In this document: in pieces, positions 26,984 through 34,885 of the stretch | How positions within the stretch are numbered: the stretch's first letter is position 1 | How the letters are laid out: each line of letters opens with the position of its first letter | Source of the DNA: Rivularia sp963920925 | Lineage (GTDB): Bacteria > Cyanobacteriota > Cyanobacteriia > Cyanobacteriales > Nostocaceae | Length of the DNA stretch: 64,000 nucleotides | Direction of reading: 5' to 3' | Assembly (NCBI RefSeq): GCF_963920925.1 | Contig: NZ_CAWUDI010000018.1 | Location: forward strand, 62,001 to 126,000 | Program-made: the position numbers and the translations under genes | Notes under the pieces: model-generated | The model's database searches: none | What the model saw: the letters and a program-made list of their open reading frames with translations, nothing else | Told to the model about the DNA's origin: nothing

Positions 26984-28067
26984 CAGCCAAAGGTAACGCT
27001 AATCCACACCCCCAGCGTTTAAGTGAAGGTCCTTCTTTGGGGAACCAATTCACGTTCCAATCTTGCCAAGGTTGATTTATTGGTTCTTTTAAAATGTAAA
27101 CTGTACCCGCAGGAACCGCATAACGTCCGCGAGAAAGCAGTTTAGTGTCACCTTTTCCCCCCAAACGATAACGAAAAGGAATAGGACGAGCTGTAAAAAG
27201 CGCTTCTAGTTGCCAAACTGCACCTTCGTTGATTTCTTCATTTTGATTTCGAGATGTTTGCAAACAAATAGGTACTCGCTTCGATAATCGATTTGAACCC
27301 CAAACTCCTGGTGTAATTAATGCAAATTTATTTCCTACAGGTTGTTTGAATAATTCTGCAAGTGGTTTACAAATGGGTTCGCATCGCACATCAACCATAT
27401 GCCCTTCACCACCAAAGCGATACCAGCCTGATTCAAGTTCGGTATTGGAAAGATAAACCAAACATTTACCAATTTTCATCTGAACAGAGTTTTCTAAAAA
27501 TAAACTCCCTTGCTCTTCGTAATTTCTAATTACGTGTCTTTCTTCCAATTCCAAACGTGGATGCAAATGAGCTAAGAATTTCCAAGGATTTTTCTTTACT
27601 TTTTCAGGTTTCTCCCACTGATTAATACTTAACCAAGTATTGCTATCATACTTATCAACTGGAGCATCACCGCCTTTGTTCAACCATTTTTTTTCTTCCT
27701 TGCTCCAAGTTAATTTATCCACTATCTCTTTATCTTTAACTAGGTAGTTGTTTGGAGTTGGCACGTAAAAATTTTGTTCTTGTGATGTTAACTCATTTAC
27801 ATTTCCCCAAAATGGCCCAGCTAACATCAAATCGCGAATATCTGTATCTTTACCTTGAGAAGCTGCAAACAAACCTGATAAAGTCGCACTATTTGGAGGA
27901 AAATTACTACCAGAACGTCCAACTAAGTTTTCTGGTGACAGAAATCTTCCCGAACTTCCGTAGAGTAAACCCAAGAGTTCGATGATAATTATATATTCAA
28001 AAGGAGAACGAGGAGGAAGATATTTTGATTCAGAGGATGTATTACTTATTGTTTCTACTGCTGACAT
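26979..28067 (-). CDS. cmr3: Type III-B Cas5-group RAMP Cmr3
   Basis: 362 aa. Typical Cmr3 features are GSSGRFLSPENL near the N-terminus, FPPNSATLSGLFAA, LAGPFWGN and YVPTPNNYLV. The C-terminal glycine-rich end is LKRWGCGLALPLAE. Cmr3 caps the complex, binding Cas10 and the 5' handle of the crRNA. It overlaps the cas10 stop by 13 bp, so the two are translationally coupled; a GGGA sequence precedes the ATG. Confidence 0.85.
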   Translation of the reverse strand: MSAVETISNTSSESKYLPPRSPFEYIIIIELLGLLYGSSGRFLSPENLVGRSGSNFPPNSATLSGLFAASQGKDTDIRDLMLAGPFWGNVNELTSQEQNFYVPTPNNYLVKDKEIVDKLTWSKEEKKWLNKGGDAPVDKYDSNTWLSINQWEKPEKVKKNPWKFLAHLHPRLELEERHVIRNYEEQGSLFLENSVQMKIGKCLVYLSNTELESGWYRFGGEGHMVDVRCEPICKPLAELFKQPVGNKFALITPGVWGSNRLSKRVPICLQTSRNQNEEINEGAVWQLEALFTARPIPFRYRLGGKGDTKLLSRGRYAVPAGTVYILKEPINQPWQDWNVNWFPKEGPSLKRWGCGLALPLAE

Positions 28068-29872
28068 AAATGAAATCCCACTTTAGCAAGGTTAATTATC
28101 CAGTTGGTTAGAGCTTTATCAACTTTGTTTTGGTCTAATACTTCTGTGTTTTTATGGTAATACCTCTTACGCTCGCCTAAAATTCCACCAATAAGCTGTT
28201 CATATTTTTCAACTTCTTCATCTTTTTCCTTAATAGGATTCCAGAGATTTTCTTGCTTAAAGATATCTGCATTGTTAGGGAAATATATTTTAAATAGAGG
28301 TAAAGCTACATCTATACCCGTATCTTGGCAAGAATCATCTTTATTATCTTCTTCATCCTCGTCATCATCGTTGTATCTTCTACCCAAAGCATGACGCGAT
28401 TCTAAAACAGCGACATCGTTATATATATGCGTCCAATTTTGTTTTCCTTCTCTATCTTGATAATTCGATAATAAACCAGCTTCCAAGAACCTCCAAGGAC
28501 ACACCCATTCTAAGTGATTACCGTTATTAAATAAAATCCGAAAAGCAATGCGATCGCGTCCGTTAGTTTTCGCAGATTTTTCGGCTTCTCGGCAATGTTG
28601 CAGTACATCCCGTTGGGGAATTCCGGGTGAAGCCCAAACAAAACCAACGCTGACGGTTATTTCCTTTGGGTGTGGCTGATTCCAAGTATCGCTCTTGAAT
28701 TTAGAGAAAAAAGTTACACAATCATCCGCATTTTTTCTATTATAAAAAACGCCTAAAAAATCATCACCACCTGCATAAATAACACGCCAATTTTCAATCT
28801 TGCGATTTTTTGGTAATTCTTGAAAGTAACTACCCCATTCCCTCATTTCTCGACTAAATTTCTGTGTTTCTTGAGCTTCCTGTGGTGTGTGTGCAAAACT
28901 TTTGAGATATTCACTAGCTTTATCACCATCTCCTTGAAACCAACCAGTCCCAAATTTTCTAAGGTCTTTAAATGTAGTAGGATTTAAATCATCTGATAGT
29001 TGATTTATTTGTTGAGCAAGATTTTTAAGAATTAGCCCGTTATTTCCATAAACATTTTTGAGTCGTTCGGTTAATTTCTCAGCAATTACATTATGAGTAA
29101 TCAATCGCTTAATTAACTCTGGAACACTCAATTCTTCGTCTGGATCGATAAAAGATTTTCCATATTCTTGACTCCGTTGGCTCATTTCTTCATCGGGGAC
29201 TTTTAAGTTCACTGACTTGATAAATGATTCCCCCAATTTCTCACTGAGTGCCGTATAAAAATCTCTGACATTATCCTTTTCCTGCTGGTAATTATATTTG
29301 CGAGGATCGGAATTAAAACCAAGCTTTGGATAGGCGATCGCATCGGCACCCGAAAGCGTAGAACTCTCTCCCTGCCAGTTTATCCCAGTCCAATCGCGTG
29401 CGCGTTTTTTCTCATTTAACTTTTCTCTAACTTTACTTATACTCTCACCCGGCTTACCCTGAACCCAGAAAAATTCCCAGGCATATTTCGTCCACAAACC
29501 CCAGATTCTTCTCCAGGATACGTAATCTTCTTTATTGCCAACATTATCTTCAATCCACTCTCGGCAAGTTTCGGTAATGCATTTCCAAGCCGTTAAAAGC
29601 GCCGCAAAAGCATTCTCCTTTGGAAAATTACCTTTGATAATAATTTGATTGGGCATTCCCTGAGTAATATTTGGTAAAGCAGGAGAAACGACTTTACATT
29701 CACAACTATATTCTTCCGCAGCATTACAAATTACCCAAGATATATAGGAGAGTAAATAAGAACTCCCATACAAATCTCGCAATTTTCGCGACTTTTCGAT
29801 AAACCCCTGCACGGGGGCAAAGGTAATTACTGTGTAAATTTCATTCGTCATATATATTTGAAAGTTACTCAT
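28055..29872 (-). CDS. cas10: Cas10/Cmr2, HD-less, cyclase motif intact
   Basis: 605 aa. It begins directly with the first Palm domain (YTVITFAPVQGFIEKSRKLRD, then YGSSYLLS), so the N-terminal HD nuclease domain of full-length Cas10 is absent. The second Palm domain holds the cyclase motif GGDD (YAGGDDFLGVF, about residues 368-371), followed by AEKSAKTNGRDRIAF. On binding target RNA it should make cyclic oligoadenylates that switch on the CARF proteins nearby. An alternative start is the ATG at 29851 (MTNEIYTV). The gene heads the Cmr operon after a 191-bp gap containing an inverted repeat. Confidence 0.92.
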   Translation of the reverse strand: MSNFQIYMTNEIYTVITFAPVQGFIEKSRKLRDLYGSSYLLSYISWVICNAAEEYSCECKVVSPALPNITQGMPNQIIIKGNFPKENAFAALLTAWKCITETCREWIEDNVGNKEDYVSWRRIWGLWTKYAWEFFWVQGKPGESISKVREKLNEKKRARDWTGINWQGESSTLSGADAIAYPKLGFNSDPRKYNYQQEKDNVRDFYTALSEKLGESFIKSVNLKVPDEEMSQRSQEYGKSFIDPDEELSVPELIKRLITHNVIAEKLTERLKNVYGNNGLILKNLAQQINQLSDDLNPTTFKDLRKFGTGWFQGDGDKASEYLKSFAHTPQEAQETQKFSREMREWGSYFQELPKNRKIENWRVIYAGGDDFLGVFYNRKNADDCVTFFSKFKSDTWNQPHPKEITVSVGFVWASPGIPQRDVLQHCREAEKSAKTNGRDRIAFRILFNNGNHLEWVCPWRFLEAGLLSNYQDREGKQNWTHIYNDVAVLESRHALGRRYNDDDEDEEDNKDDSCQDTGIDVALPLFKIYFPNNADIFKQENLWNPIKEKDEEVEKYEQLIGGILGERKRYYHKNTEVLDQNKVDKALTNWIINLAKVGFHLCQQ

Positions 29873-29930
29873 TCTCTAAGTATTTTTGCTTATATAAATC
29901 AATTTTTAAACTTCTATAATCAAATTTGTT

Positions 29931-29967
29931 TTCCACATTACAATTTATTCAGCAACACGCTGAATAA
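29931..29967. promoter_or_regulatory. Candidate control region upstream of cas10
   Basis: A perfect 9-bp inverted repeat TTATTCAGC-N5-GCTGAATAA at 29945-29967, about 73 bp before the cas10 start. It sits beside TTCCAC at 29931-29936, a half-site of the palindrome found before other genes of the island. Confidence 0.45.
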
Positions 29968-30063
29968 GTATTAAATATTACAGATTACAATAATCTTATT
30001 TTTCCGAAAAAATCTTCAGTTTTGGATTAATTTAAGATTTCACCTTTTATTCTCAAGTTTTGC

Positions 30064-31053
30064 TTAACACTTCGTCAAATGAATCAAAACATCGGCTAGG
30101 GATTTTACCATCGGACGAGTTGATAAATTTTCTCCTCGCTTTAAGCCGTGTACGCTACCTTTAAGCAGAGGCTTACTTTCTAGCAATTCGCTGGTATTAT
30201 CTTGCCAAGCATCACGAAACAAAACTTCATCTTCTGTAGCATTTAGCTGACTGTGAATTTTGGCAATGATTTTTAATCCCAATGTTTGACAAAATTCTTC
30301 CCACTCTACAAATTTACTTGTGTCTCCCGATAAAATAACTGCGTGAGTCGCTGGTTGCATTATTAACTTATTTTCATCTGTAATTTTGCCACCAACATCA
30401 ATAATATTAATTAACTGATTTGCACTTTTTACCCATTGTGCTGCTTCTTTTGCAAATTCTGGAGTGACATCTCCCTTGTTTTTACGTTTACAATCGGATG
30501 CTAAGGATTCGTTATTTTCGCAAGCCTCTTGGTGCCAAGACCCTTCTCCGTCTGGACAAGCGGTGATTACATAGGGGTAAGGTGCATTGACGCTGGCTAA
30601 AATTGCTCTCTTTAAACCATCTCTTAAGCATGATTTACCCGATTGCGGTGGCCCACATAAAACTACTTTTATTCTAGAGCGTTCCTTTTGAGATTCTTGG
30701 GTTTCAATCAAATCTCCGACTTGATATTCCGTGGAACCGTGTACGGAGGTGACTATATAGGTTTTGTGCCTGATAGCACCATCTGGTGTACTTATTTTAC
30801 TGCCCAATTTGGGGTCGAGTACGGCAACTGCTGCGTATAAATGTACCAGTTTGTGGGAAAGAATATAAGCAACGGGAACTGATTGTGGCCCATCAATTAA
30901 GATGCGTTTTCCTCCGCAAATCTCACCCGAATCAATCATTTGAGTTATTTTTTCTAATGCATCTTTAGCGATGCGATCGCCTTGTGCGGGAAAGTCGCGA
31001 TTAAAACCAACGTGCAATACATCTCCTTCTAACTTGATTTGGTAGCTTTGCAT
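30064..31053 (-). CDS. csx3: Csx3 ring-nuclease domain fused to a P-loop ATPase
   Basis: 329 aa. The N-terminal 100 residues match Csx3 (Crn3): ILIDGPQSVPVAYILSHKL then HLYAAVAVLDPKLG. H71 and D80 have the same spacing as the two catalytic residues I recall from Archaeoglobus Csx3 (His60, Asp69). Csx3 degrades cyclic tetra-adenylate and so switches off CARF effectors. The C-terminal part is a P-loop ATPase with Walker A CGPPQSGKS (about 133-141) and NIIDVGGK as a likely Walker B region. Csx3-AAA fusions are known in cyanobacterial type III loci, but the ATPase role is unclear. It is preceded by a perfect palindrome at 31102-31125. Confidence 0.82.
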   Translation of the reverse strand: MQSYQIKLEGDVLHVGFNRDFPAQGDRIAKDALEKITQMIDSGEICGGKRILIDGPQSVPVAYILSHKLVHLYAAVAVLDPKLGSKISTPDGAIRHKTYIVTSVHGSTEYQVGDLIETQESQKERSRIKVVLCGPPQSGKSCLRDGLKRAILASVNAPYPYVITACPDGEGSWHQEACENNESLASDCKRKNKGDVTPEFAKEAAQWVKSANQLINIIDVGGKITDENKLIMQPATHAVILSGDTSKFVEWEEFCQTLGLKIIAKIHSQLNATEDEVLFRDAWQDNTSELLESKPLLKGSVHGLKRGENLSTRPMVKSLADVLIHLTKC

Positions 31054-31101
31054 ACTTTGTATAACTTGTATTCTTGTGATTACTGATTTACTATGACATG
31101 G

Positions 31102-31125
31102 AAGTGGAATAAGCGTATTCCACTT
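31102..31125. promoter_or_regulatory. Palindromic operator GTGGAA-N8-TTCCAC before csx3
   Basis: Perfect 10-bp arms (AAGTGGAATA and TATTCCACTT) around AGCG, about 50 bp upstream of the csx3-AAA start. The same architecture occurs before the WYL regulator gene and in weaker form before the NYN and DUF4112 genes. Confidence 0.7.
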
Positions 31126-31143
31126 TTCTAGAAGATACTTTCT

Positions 31144-32571
31144 TTACCAAATAATAAAATCCGAATTATCAAAACCTCGATTCTCAAATTCTGGACTTTC
31201 AAAATCTGAATTTTGCACTACATTCTCCGAGCTATTTATTCCGCAAAAATAACAATCATCCGTCTGTAAATACTCGGTATCGGTTTTTCGCCATTCGCTA
31301 CCGGGAAACTCGTAAATCCAGTCAATCCCAGAATCTACATTTAAAAAACCGCTTACCATCCCGTGAATCACTCCCACAGCGGTACTTGCACAGATACTAT
31401 TCAACCAAAACACCGATGGATCGTTTATTCCCTCTAAATAACCCGCACCCGCAGCCATATTGTTAATTGCTGATGGTGCAGACTCCAAAGCAGCACGTTG
31501 CAAGTTGATGATATTACCGCACATCAAGCACCAACCACCACCGATAGGAGGAACGGTAATTCTGGAATACATTCGGGGTGTATTATCTGGTTTTACGTCG
31601 ATATGAGTCCCCAAACATACCAAAGGACGCATATACTGCAAAGCTAATTCTTGAGCAGTTTTTCGAGAAAGATGATTATCAGTTGCTACGACAATTAAAT
31701 CGCAGCTGGCTATTTCTTGTTTAGCTAAATCACTTTCGATTGTGGTTGGTATGGTTTTGACATGGGAACCCTGAGCGTAAACTTTTTTAATCAAATGCTT
31801 GACATAATGCACTTTATGCCAATTTTGTTCTACCATTTCTTGGGTAGCACCAGGCATCCGATTTAGGTTAACTTGCTCCAATTTATCGGGGTCAATTAGC
31901 ACCCAATTTTTGACTCCCAAACGACCTAATAATTCAGCGAAGATTGAACCAATACCACCACAACCAATTAATCCTACTTTTAGCTTACTAAGAGTGTTTT
32001 GATTAACTTCCCCAAAGATTTTCTGACGAGCAAACATTAAATCTGGGTTATTGATAAGATTTTGAGAATTAGAAATTTCAAATAATGAATTACAAAATTC
32101 AACCCGCTCAAATTCTCGTCCTTTTCTATCCCACATCCGAAACTTACACGATTGTAAATCCTCATCAAAGACTCCAGAAATCAAACGAGGTTTTTTAGGA
32201 AAATTAGATCCAATAAACCGAGAATACTCCGATTCATAGCGGTCATCAATATAAGAAAAATCGGGAATACTTCGACCAGCATGAGTATGAATATGAACTA
32301 AATCTAATCCGGCGAATAGATGATTTTCTAACAGATACGAATGAAAACGTTGTGTCAAAATTAATCCGTCGGTAGATTGATGTTCGTAGCATTCAGCAGT
32401 GGGAACGACCCAAGTTTTAGGTATATATCGAACTTTGCGTTTTGAAACTTGATGACGCTGACAAAAGAAAAAACCAATTACCTCTTCATTAAACATCCGA
32501 GATTCAAGCATTGATTTCTTAAATTCACGCCACATATTAGGTGGTACGTGTAAACAAAATTTAGTATTCAT
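31144..32571 (-). CDS. JAB (JAMM) protease fused to ThiF/E1-like adenylating enzyme
   Basis: 475 aa. The N-terminal JAB/MPN isopeptidase domain has Glu29/30 (NEEVIGFFF) and the zinc motif H95-x-H97...D109 (HIHTHAGRS, SYIDD). The E1-like domain has the nucleotide-binding GCGGIGS (203-209), LIDPDKLEQVNLNR and DLIVVATDN. Cys pairs CLMCG and CYFCG probably bind structural zinc. Such fusions activate a ubiquitin-like protein by adenylation and trim or remove it with JAB. The neighbouring genes encode an E2-like protein and a beta-grasp protein, completing a conjugation cassette. It lies directly upstream of csx3 on the same strand. Confidence 0.85.
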   Translation of the reverse strand: MNTKFCLHVPPNMWREFKKSMLESRMFNEEVIGFFFCQRHQVSKRKVRYIPKTWVVPTAECYEHQSTDGLILTQRFHSYLLENHLFAGLDLVHIHTHAGRSIPDFSYIDDRYESEYSRFIGSNFPKKPRLISGVFDEDLQSCKFRMWDRKGREFERVEFCNSLFEISNSQNLINNPDLMFARQKIFGEVNQNTLSKLKVGLIGCGGIGSIFAELLGRLGVKNWVLIDPDKLEQVNLNRMPGATQEMVEQNWHKVHYVKHLIKKVYAQGSHVKTIPTTIESDLAKQEIASCDLIVVATDNHLSRKTAQELALQYMRPLVCLGTHIDVKPDNTPRMYSRITVPPIGGGWCLMCGNIINLQRAALESAPSAINNMAAGAGYLEGINDPSVFWLNSICASTAVGVIHGMVSGFLNVDSGIDWIYEFPGSEWRKTDTEYLQTDDCYFCGINSSENVVQNSDFESPEFENRGFDNSDFIIW

Positions 32572-32594
32572 TATTAGTTGTTAATGGTTAGTAG

Positions 32595-32635
32595 TTACTT
32601 CTTACTTCTTACTTTTTACTTCTTACTTCTTACTT
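32595..32635. repeat. STRR heptamer run (ACTTCTT)
   Basis: Tandem ACTTCTT heptamers with one ACTTTTT variant fill the gap between the E2-like and JAB-E1 genes. Confidence 0.85.
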
Positions 32636-32637
32636 AA

Positions 32638-33123
32638 TTAATCGTCACTATTAATCGCATGACGTGCTGTGACAAATAATGTCGTTAGATTGTGACCATT
32701 TTCCGCATTATTACTAGGTCGCCAAGAATTCAACCAGACTTCATGATTAAATCCACCTCCCAATCCCACGCAATACCAATACCATCCTTGTTCGCTTAAA
32801 AATGGGGCACCGTAATAACTTTGTCTGGTGAAATGATGGTCCCCTTCTCCTACAGTATTCCAGGGATAATTTAGATAGCAGCCAACGGGAGGAAGTCGAG
32901 GATAATCTGGTGGTAACAAGAACAAAACATCTGTGTTAGAAACCTTAAACTTTCTAGAAGATAAAGGCATTCCTTTAATTAAAACAGCGGTATATCTTGT
33001 ATCTCCTACAGTCTTGCTACCAACAATTATATTTTTGGCAACTTTTTCTAATAATTTGAGTTCTTCTATAATTCGCAAACTGGGCTGAAATCCTGATTTT
33101 TCTTGACTAATTCTAACTGCCAT
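32638..33123 (-). CDS. E2-like (Prok-E2 family E type) ubiquitin-conjugating protein
   Basis: 161 aa. The UBC-like fold is suggested by VLFLLPPDYPRLPPVGCYL, the E2 proline-rich strand and loop, followed by GWYWYCVGLGGGFNHEVW and NSWRPSNNAENGHNLTTLF. The Cys in WYWYC is the candidate thioester residue. This matches the prokaryotic E2 family found with E1-JAB fusions and small beta-grasp proteins in conjugation operons. It should accept the ubiquitin-like protein from the E1 and pass it to a target, which cannot be read from the sequence. It lies 40 bp after the beta-grasp gene. Confidence 0.7.
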   Translation of the reverse strand: MAVRISQEKSGFQPSLRIIEELKLLEKVAKNIIVGSKTVGDTRYTAVLIKGMPLSSRKFKVSNTDVLFLLPPDYPRLPPVGCYLNYPWNTVGEGDHHFTRQSYYGAPFLSEQGWYWYCVGLGGGFNHEVWLNSWRPSNNAENGHNLTTLFVTARHAINSDD

Positions 33124-33136
33124 AATTCTTATTTCC

Positions 33137-33170
33137 TACTTTTTACTTCTTACTTCTTACTTCTTACTTA
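33137..33170. repeat. STRR heptamer run (ACTTCTT)
   Basis: Tandem ACTTCTT-type heptamers between the E2-like gene and the ubiquitin-like gene, overlapping the end of the latter. Confidence 0.85.
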
Positions 33171-33370
33171 TTCATTCCCTTCACAATCTTAGGTACAGTC
33201 CAAACCTTTGAACCTTCTTTCAATGCTTCATTACTTTTCAGCGGACGAGTACCACCGAAACCTTCTTCCATGACATCATCTTGACCAATTTCTGGTAGTT
33301 TTTTTCGTAATTCTTCGACAGTTGCACCTTTGGGTAAATCAACTAATTTACCGTTAACAATTGCTCTCAT
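33164..33370 (-). CDS. Small ubiquitin-like beta-grasp protein
   Basis: 68 aa, ATG at 33370. MRAIVNGKLVDLPKGATVEE gives two strands and the start of the helix, as in ThiS/MoaD/ubiquitin-like folds. EALKEGSKVWTVPKIVKG forms the closing strands. There is no Gly-Gly end; it finishes KIVKGMNK. Trimming the last three residues would expose a terminal Gly, a step that could be done by the neighbouring JAB domain (inference). It is the likely modifier of the E1/E2 cassette. A ThiS-like sulphur carrier is the alternative, but an E2 partner argues against it. Confidence 0.65.
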   Translation of the reverse strand: MRAIVNGKLVDLPKGATVEELRKKLPEIGQDDVMEEGFGGTRPLKSNEALKEGSKVWTVPKIVKGMNK

Positions 33371-33415
33371 TTAATTTCCTCGCTTTATTCTAATTATTCG
33401 GTTAATGGTAATTTA

Positions 33416-33478
33416 AAAGTCCCCTCAGACTGTAAGTCTGGGGCTACACAAACCAAGTCCACCTTCGTGGACTAATAA
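33416..33478. repeat. Dispersed cyanobacterial palindrome element
   Basis: Contains TCAGACTGTAAGTCTG and AGTCCACCTTCGTGGACT, two short stem-loops linked by GGGGCTACACAAACCA. The element supplies the last codons and stop of the adjacent 125-aa gene. Confidence 0.7.
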
Positions 33479-33821
33479 AGTTGTAATTATGTCTATAAAC
33501 CAACTCTATTTGTTTTATAAGCTGGCTATTATCATCATTTTGTTGATTATTCGCACTGCAAGAATACCAAACAAAAAGCAACGCAATAATGCTGCCTATC
33601 TTAATAAATGATATTTGCTTTGATTGCCTTGAGGTCAATTTTTCTAGGAAACCTATTCGCTGTTCGAGTTTTTGTAAATATTGTGAGTTATCTTGATTGC
33701 TAATGTGAGTTAATTGAGATTGTAGATACTCGCAACGTCGATTGATATACTCAATATTGTGCGTTAGTTCATCAAATTGATTTAGTCTTTGATTGGTTCG
33801 CTTTCCGTTTACTGTTTCCAT
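33444..33821 (-). CDS. Membrane-anchored coiled-coil protein
   Basis: 125 aa. A helical coiled-coil region (about 20-65: INRRCEYLQSQL, LQKLEQRIGFLEKL) precedes one membrane helix (ISFIKIGSIIALLFVWYSC, about 70-88). A short tail follows. The last ten residues (SPRRWTWFV) are encoded by a dispersed palindromic element, so the original C-terminus has been replaced. It lies between the NYN nuclease gene and the ubiquitin-like gene on the same strand. No family recognised; it could tether the cassette to the membrane (speculative). Confidence 0.55.
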   Translation of the reverse strand: METVNGKRTNQRLNQFDELTHNIEYINRRCEYLQSQLTHISNQDNSQYLQKLEQRIGFLEKLTSRQSKQISFIKIGSIIALLFVWYSCSANNQQNDDNSQLIKQIELVYRHNYNFISPRRWTWFV

Positions 33822-33855
33822 AAATAACTCCTTTTATTTTTTTAACGATGTTTAC

Positions 33856-34431
33856 TCATGCATCAAAAACATTTGCATGACCAATTCGGTGAAAATTCTC
33901 ATTAGAATTATGTGGGTCAAATTCATCAAATACCTCAGTTAAATCCACCACGCTATTAGCTGAATTCCTTAACTCACTTCCTAAAGATTGTTCTACCGAA
34001 GCTACTTCCACTCTTATTCCCCTTCTTCTCAATTTTTGTGCTAGATAAGCAAAATCCGAATCACCAGTTACCAAAACCACGATATCTGGTTTGATTTCCA
34101 AAGCTAATTCCATTGCGTCTATTGCCATTACCACATCAACATTATTTTCGTAACCATCTCCTTTGGCTTTACCTTCTTTGGTAACAATTAAAAATCCGTT
34201 ACTCTTTGCCCAATAAATAAATTTTTCTTTGCTTTTTCGCTGCTCTTCAAATCTTTCTTTTGCGGGAGGTAGACCAAAATAAATCACCATTTCGATTAAT
34301 TCTCTACCTTCTTTGGGGTCAGCTAAATAATCTCGCATTTTATGCCAGTTTATTTTGCGATTAAAGCTTTGTGCTGCCATAAAAGCATTATCACCGTCAG
34401 CTATCACCATGACTCTATGTAGATTTCCCAT
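33856..34431 (-). CDS. NYN-domain (LabA/DUF88, PIN-like) nuclease
   Basis: 191 aa. The PIN-like acidic site is visible: VMVIADGDNAF (D12, D14), KGDGYENNVDVVMAIDAM, and VLVTGDSDFAYLAQKLRRRG. NYN proteins of this type are predicted metal-dependent RNases. It is the first gene of the minus-strand run NYN, membrane coiled-coil, ubiquitin-like, E2, JAB-E1, csx3. A copy of the GTGGAA palindrome lies 59 bp upstream. An RNase beside a conjugation cassette and a Cmr system suggests an accessory effector or RNA-processing role (inference). Confidence 0.82.
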   Translation of the reverse strand: MGNLHRVMVIADGDNAFMAAQSFNRKINWHKMRDYLADPKEGRELIEMVIYFGLPPAKERFEEQRKSKEKFIYWAKSNGFLIVTKEGKAKGDGYENNVDVVMAIDAMELALEIKPDIVVLVTGDSDFAYLAQKLRRRGIRVEVASVEQSLGSELRNSANSVVDLTEVFDEFDPHNSNENFHRIGHANVFDA

Positions 34432-34489
34432 TCTATTTTTAACCTTGTTTTGGGTTTTTTGTTTGCTTGATTACAATTAAAACCTATAG

Positions 34490-34509
34490 GTGGAATATGC
34501 TTTTTCCTT
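34490..34509. promoter_or_regulatory. Palindromic operator, imperfect copy, before the NYN gene
   Basis: GTGGAA-TATGCTTT-TTCCTT: the left half is perfect and the right half matches 4 of 6. It lies 59 bp upstream of the NYN start, the same distance range as the perfect copies. Confidence 0.5.
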
Positions 34510-34536
34510 TATTTATTATGCTGTTAAAAGAAAATA

Positions 34537-34760
34537 CAAAACCTCACCCTGTATTATGTCCTCCGGACACGCTTAGTCTGACGACTCACTACGTGAACGC
34601 TAACAGACATCCCTCTCCTTATTAAGGAGAGGGAAAGGGTTATAAATATTAAACCTCCCTTTGTTTTTGGAGCATTCTAATAATTAAAAATCAATAAAAA
34701 TACAAAACTTCACCCTATCGTTCAAACATCCCTCTCCTTGATAAGGAGAGGGAAAGATTT
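34537..34760. repeat. Duplicated intergenic palindromes
   Basis: Two related copies about 120-165 bp apart, each with CAAAAC-TCACCCT and a CCCTCTCCTT/AAGGAGAGGG stem (34611-34633 and 34730-34752). Nothing else was seen in the 454-bp gap between the divergent NYN and DUF4112 genes apart from the two GTGGAA palindromes at its edges. Confidence 0.75.
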
Positions 34761-34808
34761 TTACATAGTAAAAAGCGAGGGTGAGGTTGAGCCGTTTCTT
34801 TTTAATAA

Positions 34809-34828
34809 ATGGAAAACGTCATTTCCAC
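34809..34828. promoter_or_regulatory. Palindromic operator, imperfect copy, before the DUF4112 gene
   Basis: ATGGAA-AACGTCAT-TTCCAC: the right half is perfect and the left half matches 5 of 6. It lies 57 bp upstream of the DUF4112 start. Confidence 0.5.
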
Positions 34829-34885
34829 TATGCAATTAAATTAAATACATGAAATTAAGAAAACACGAAAAATTTACTACTAACT

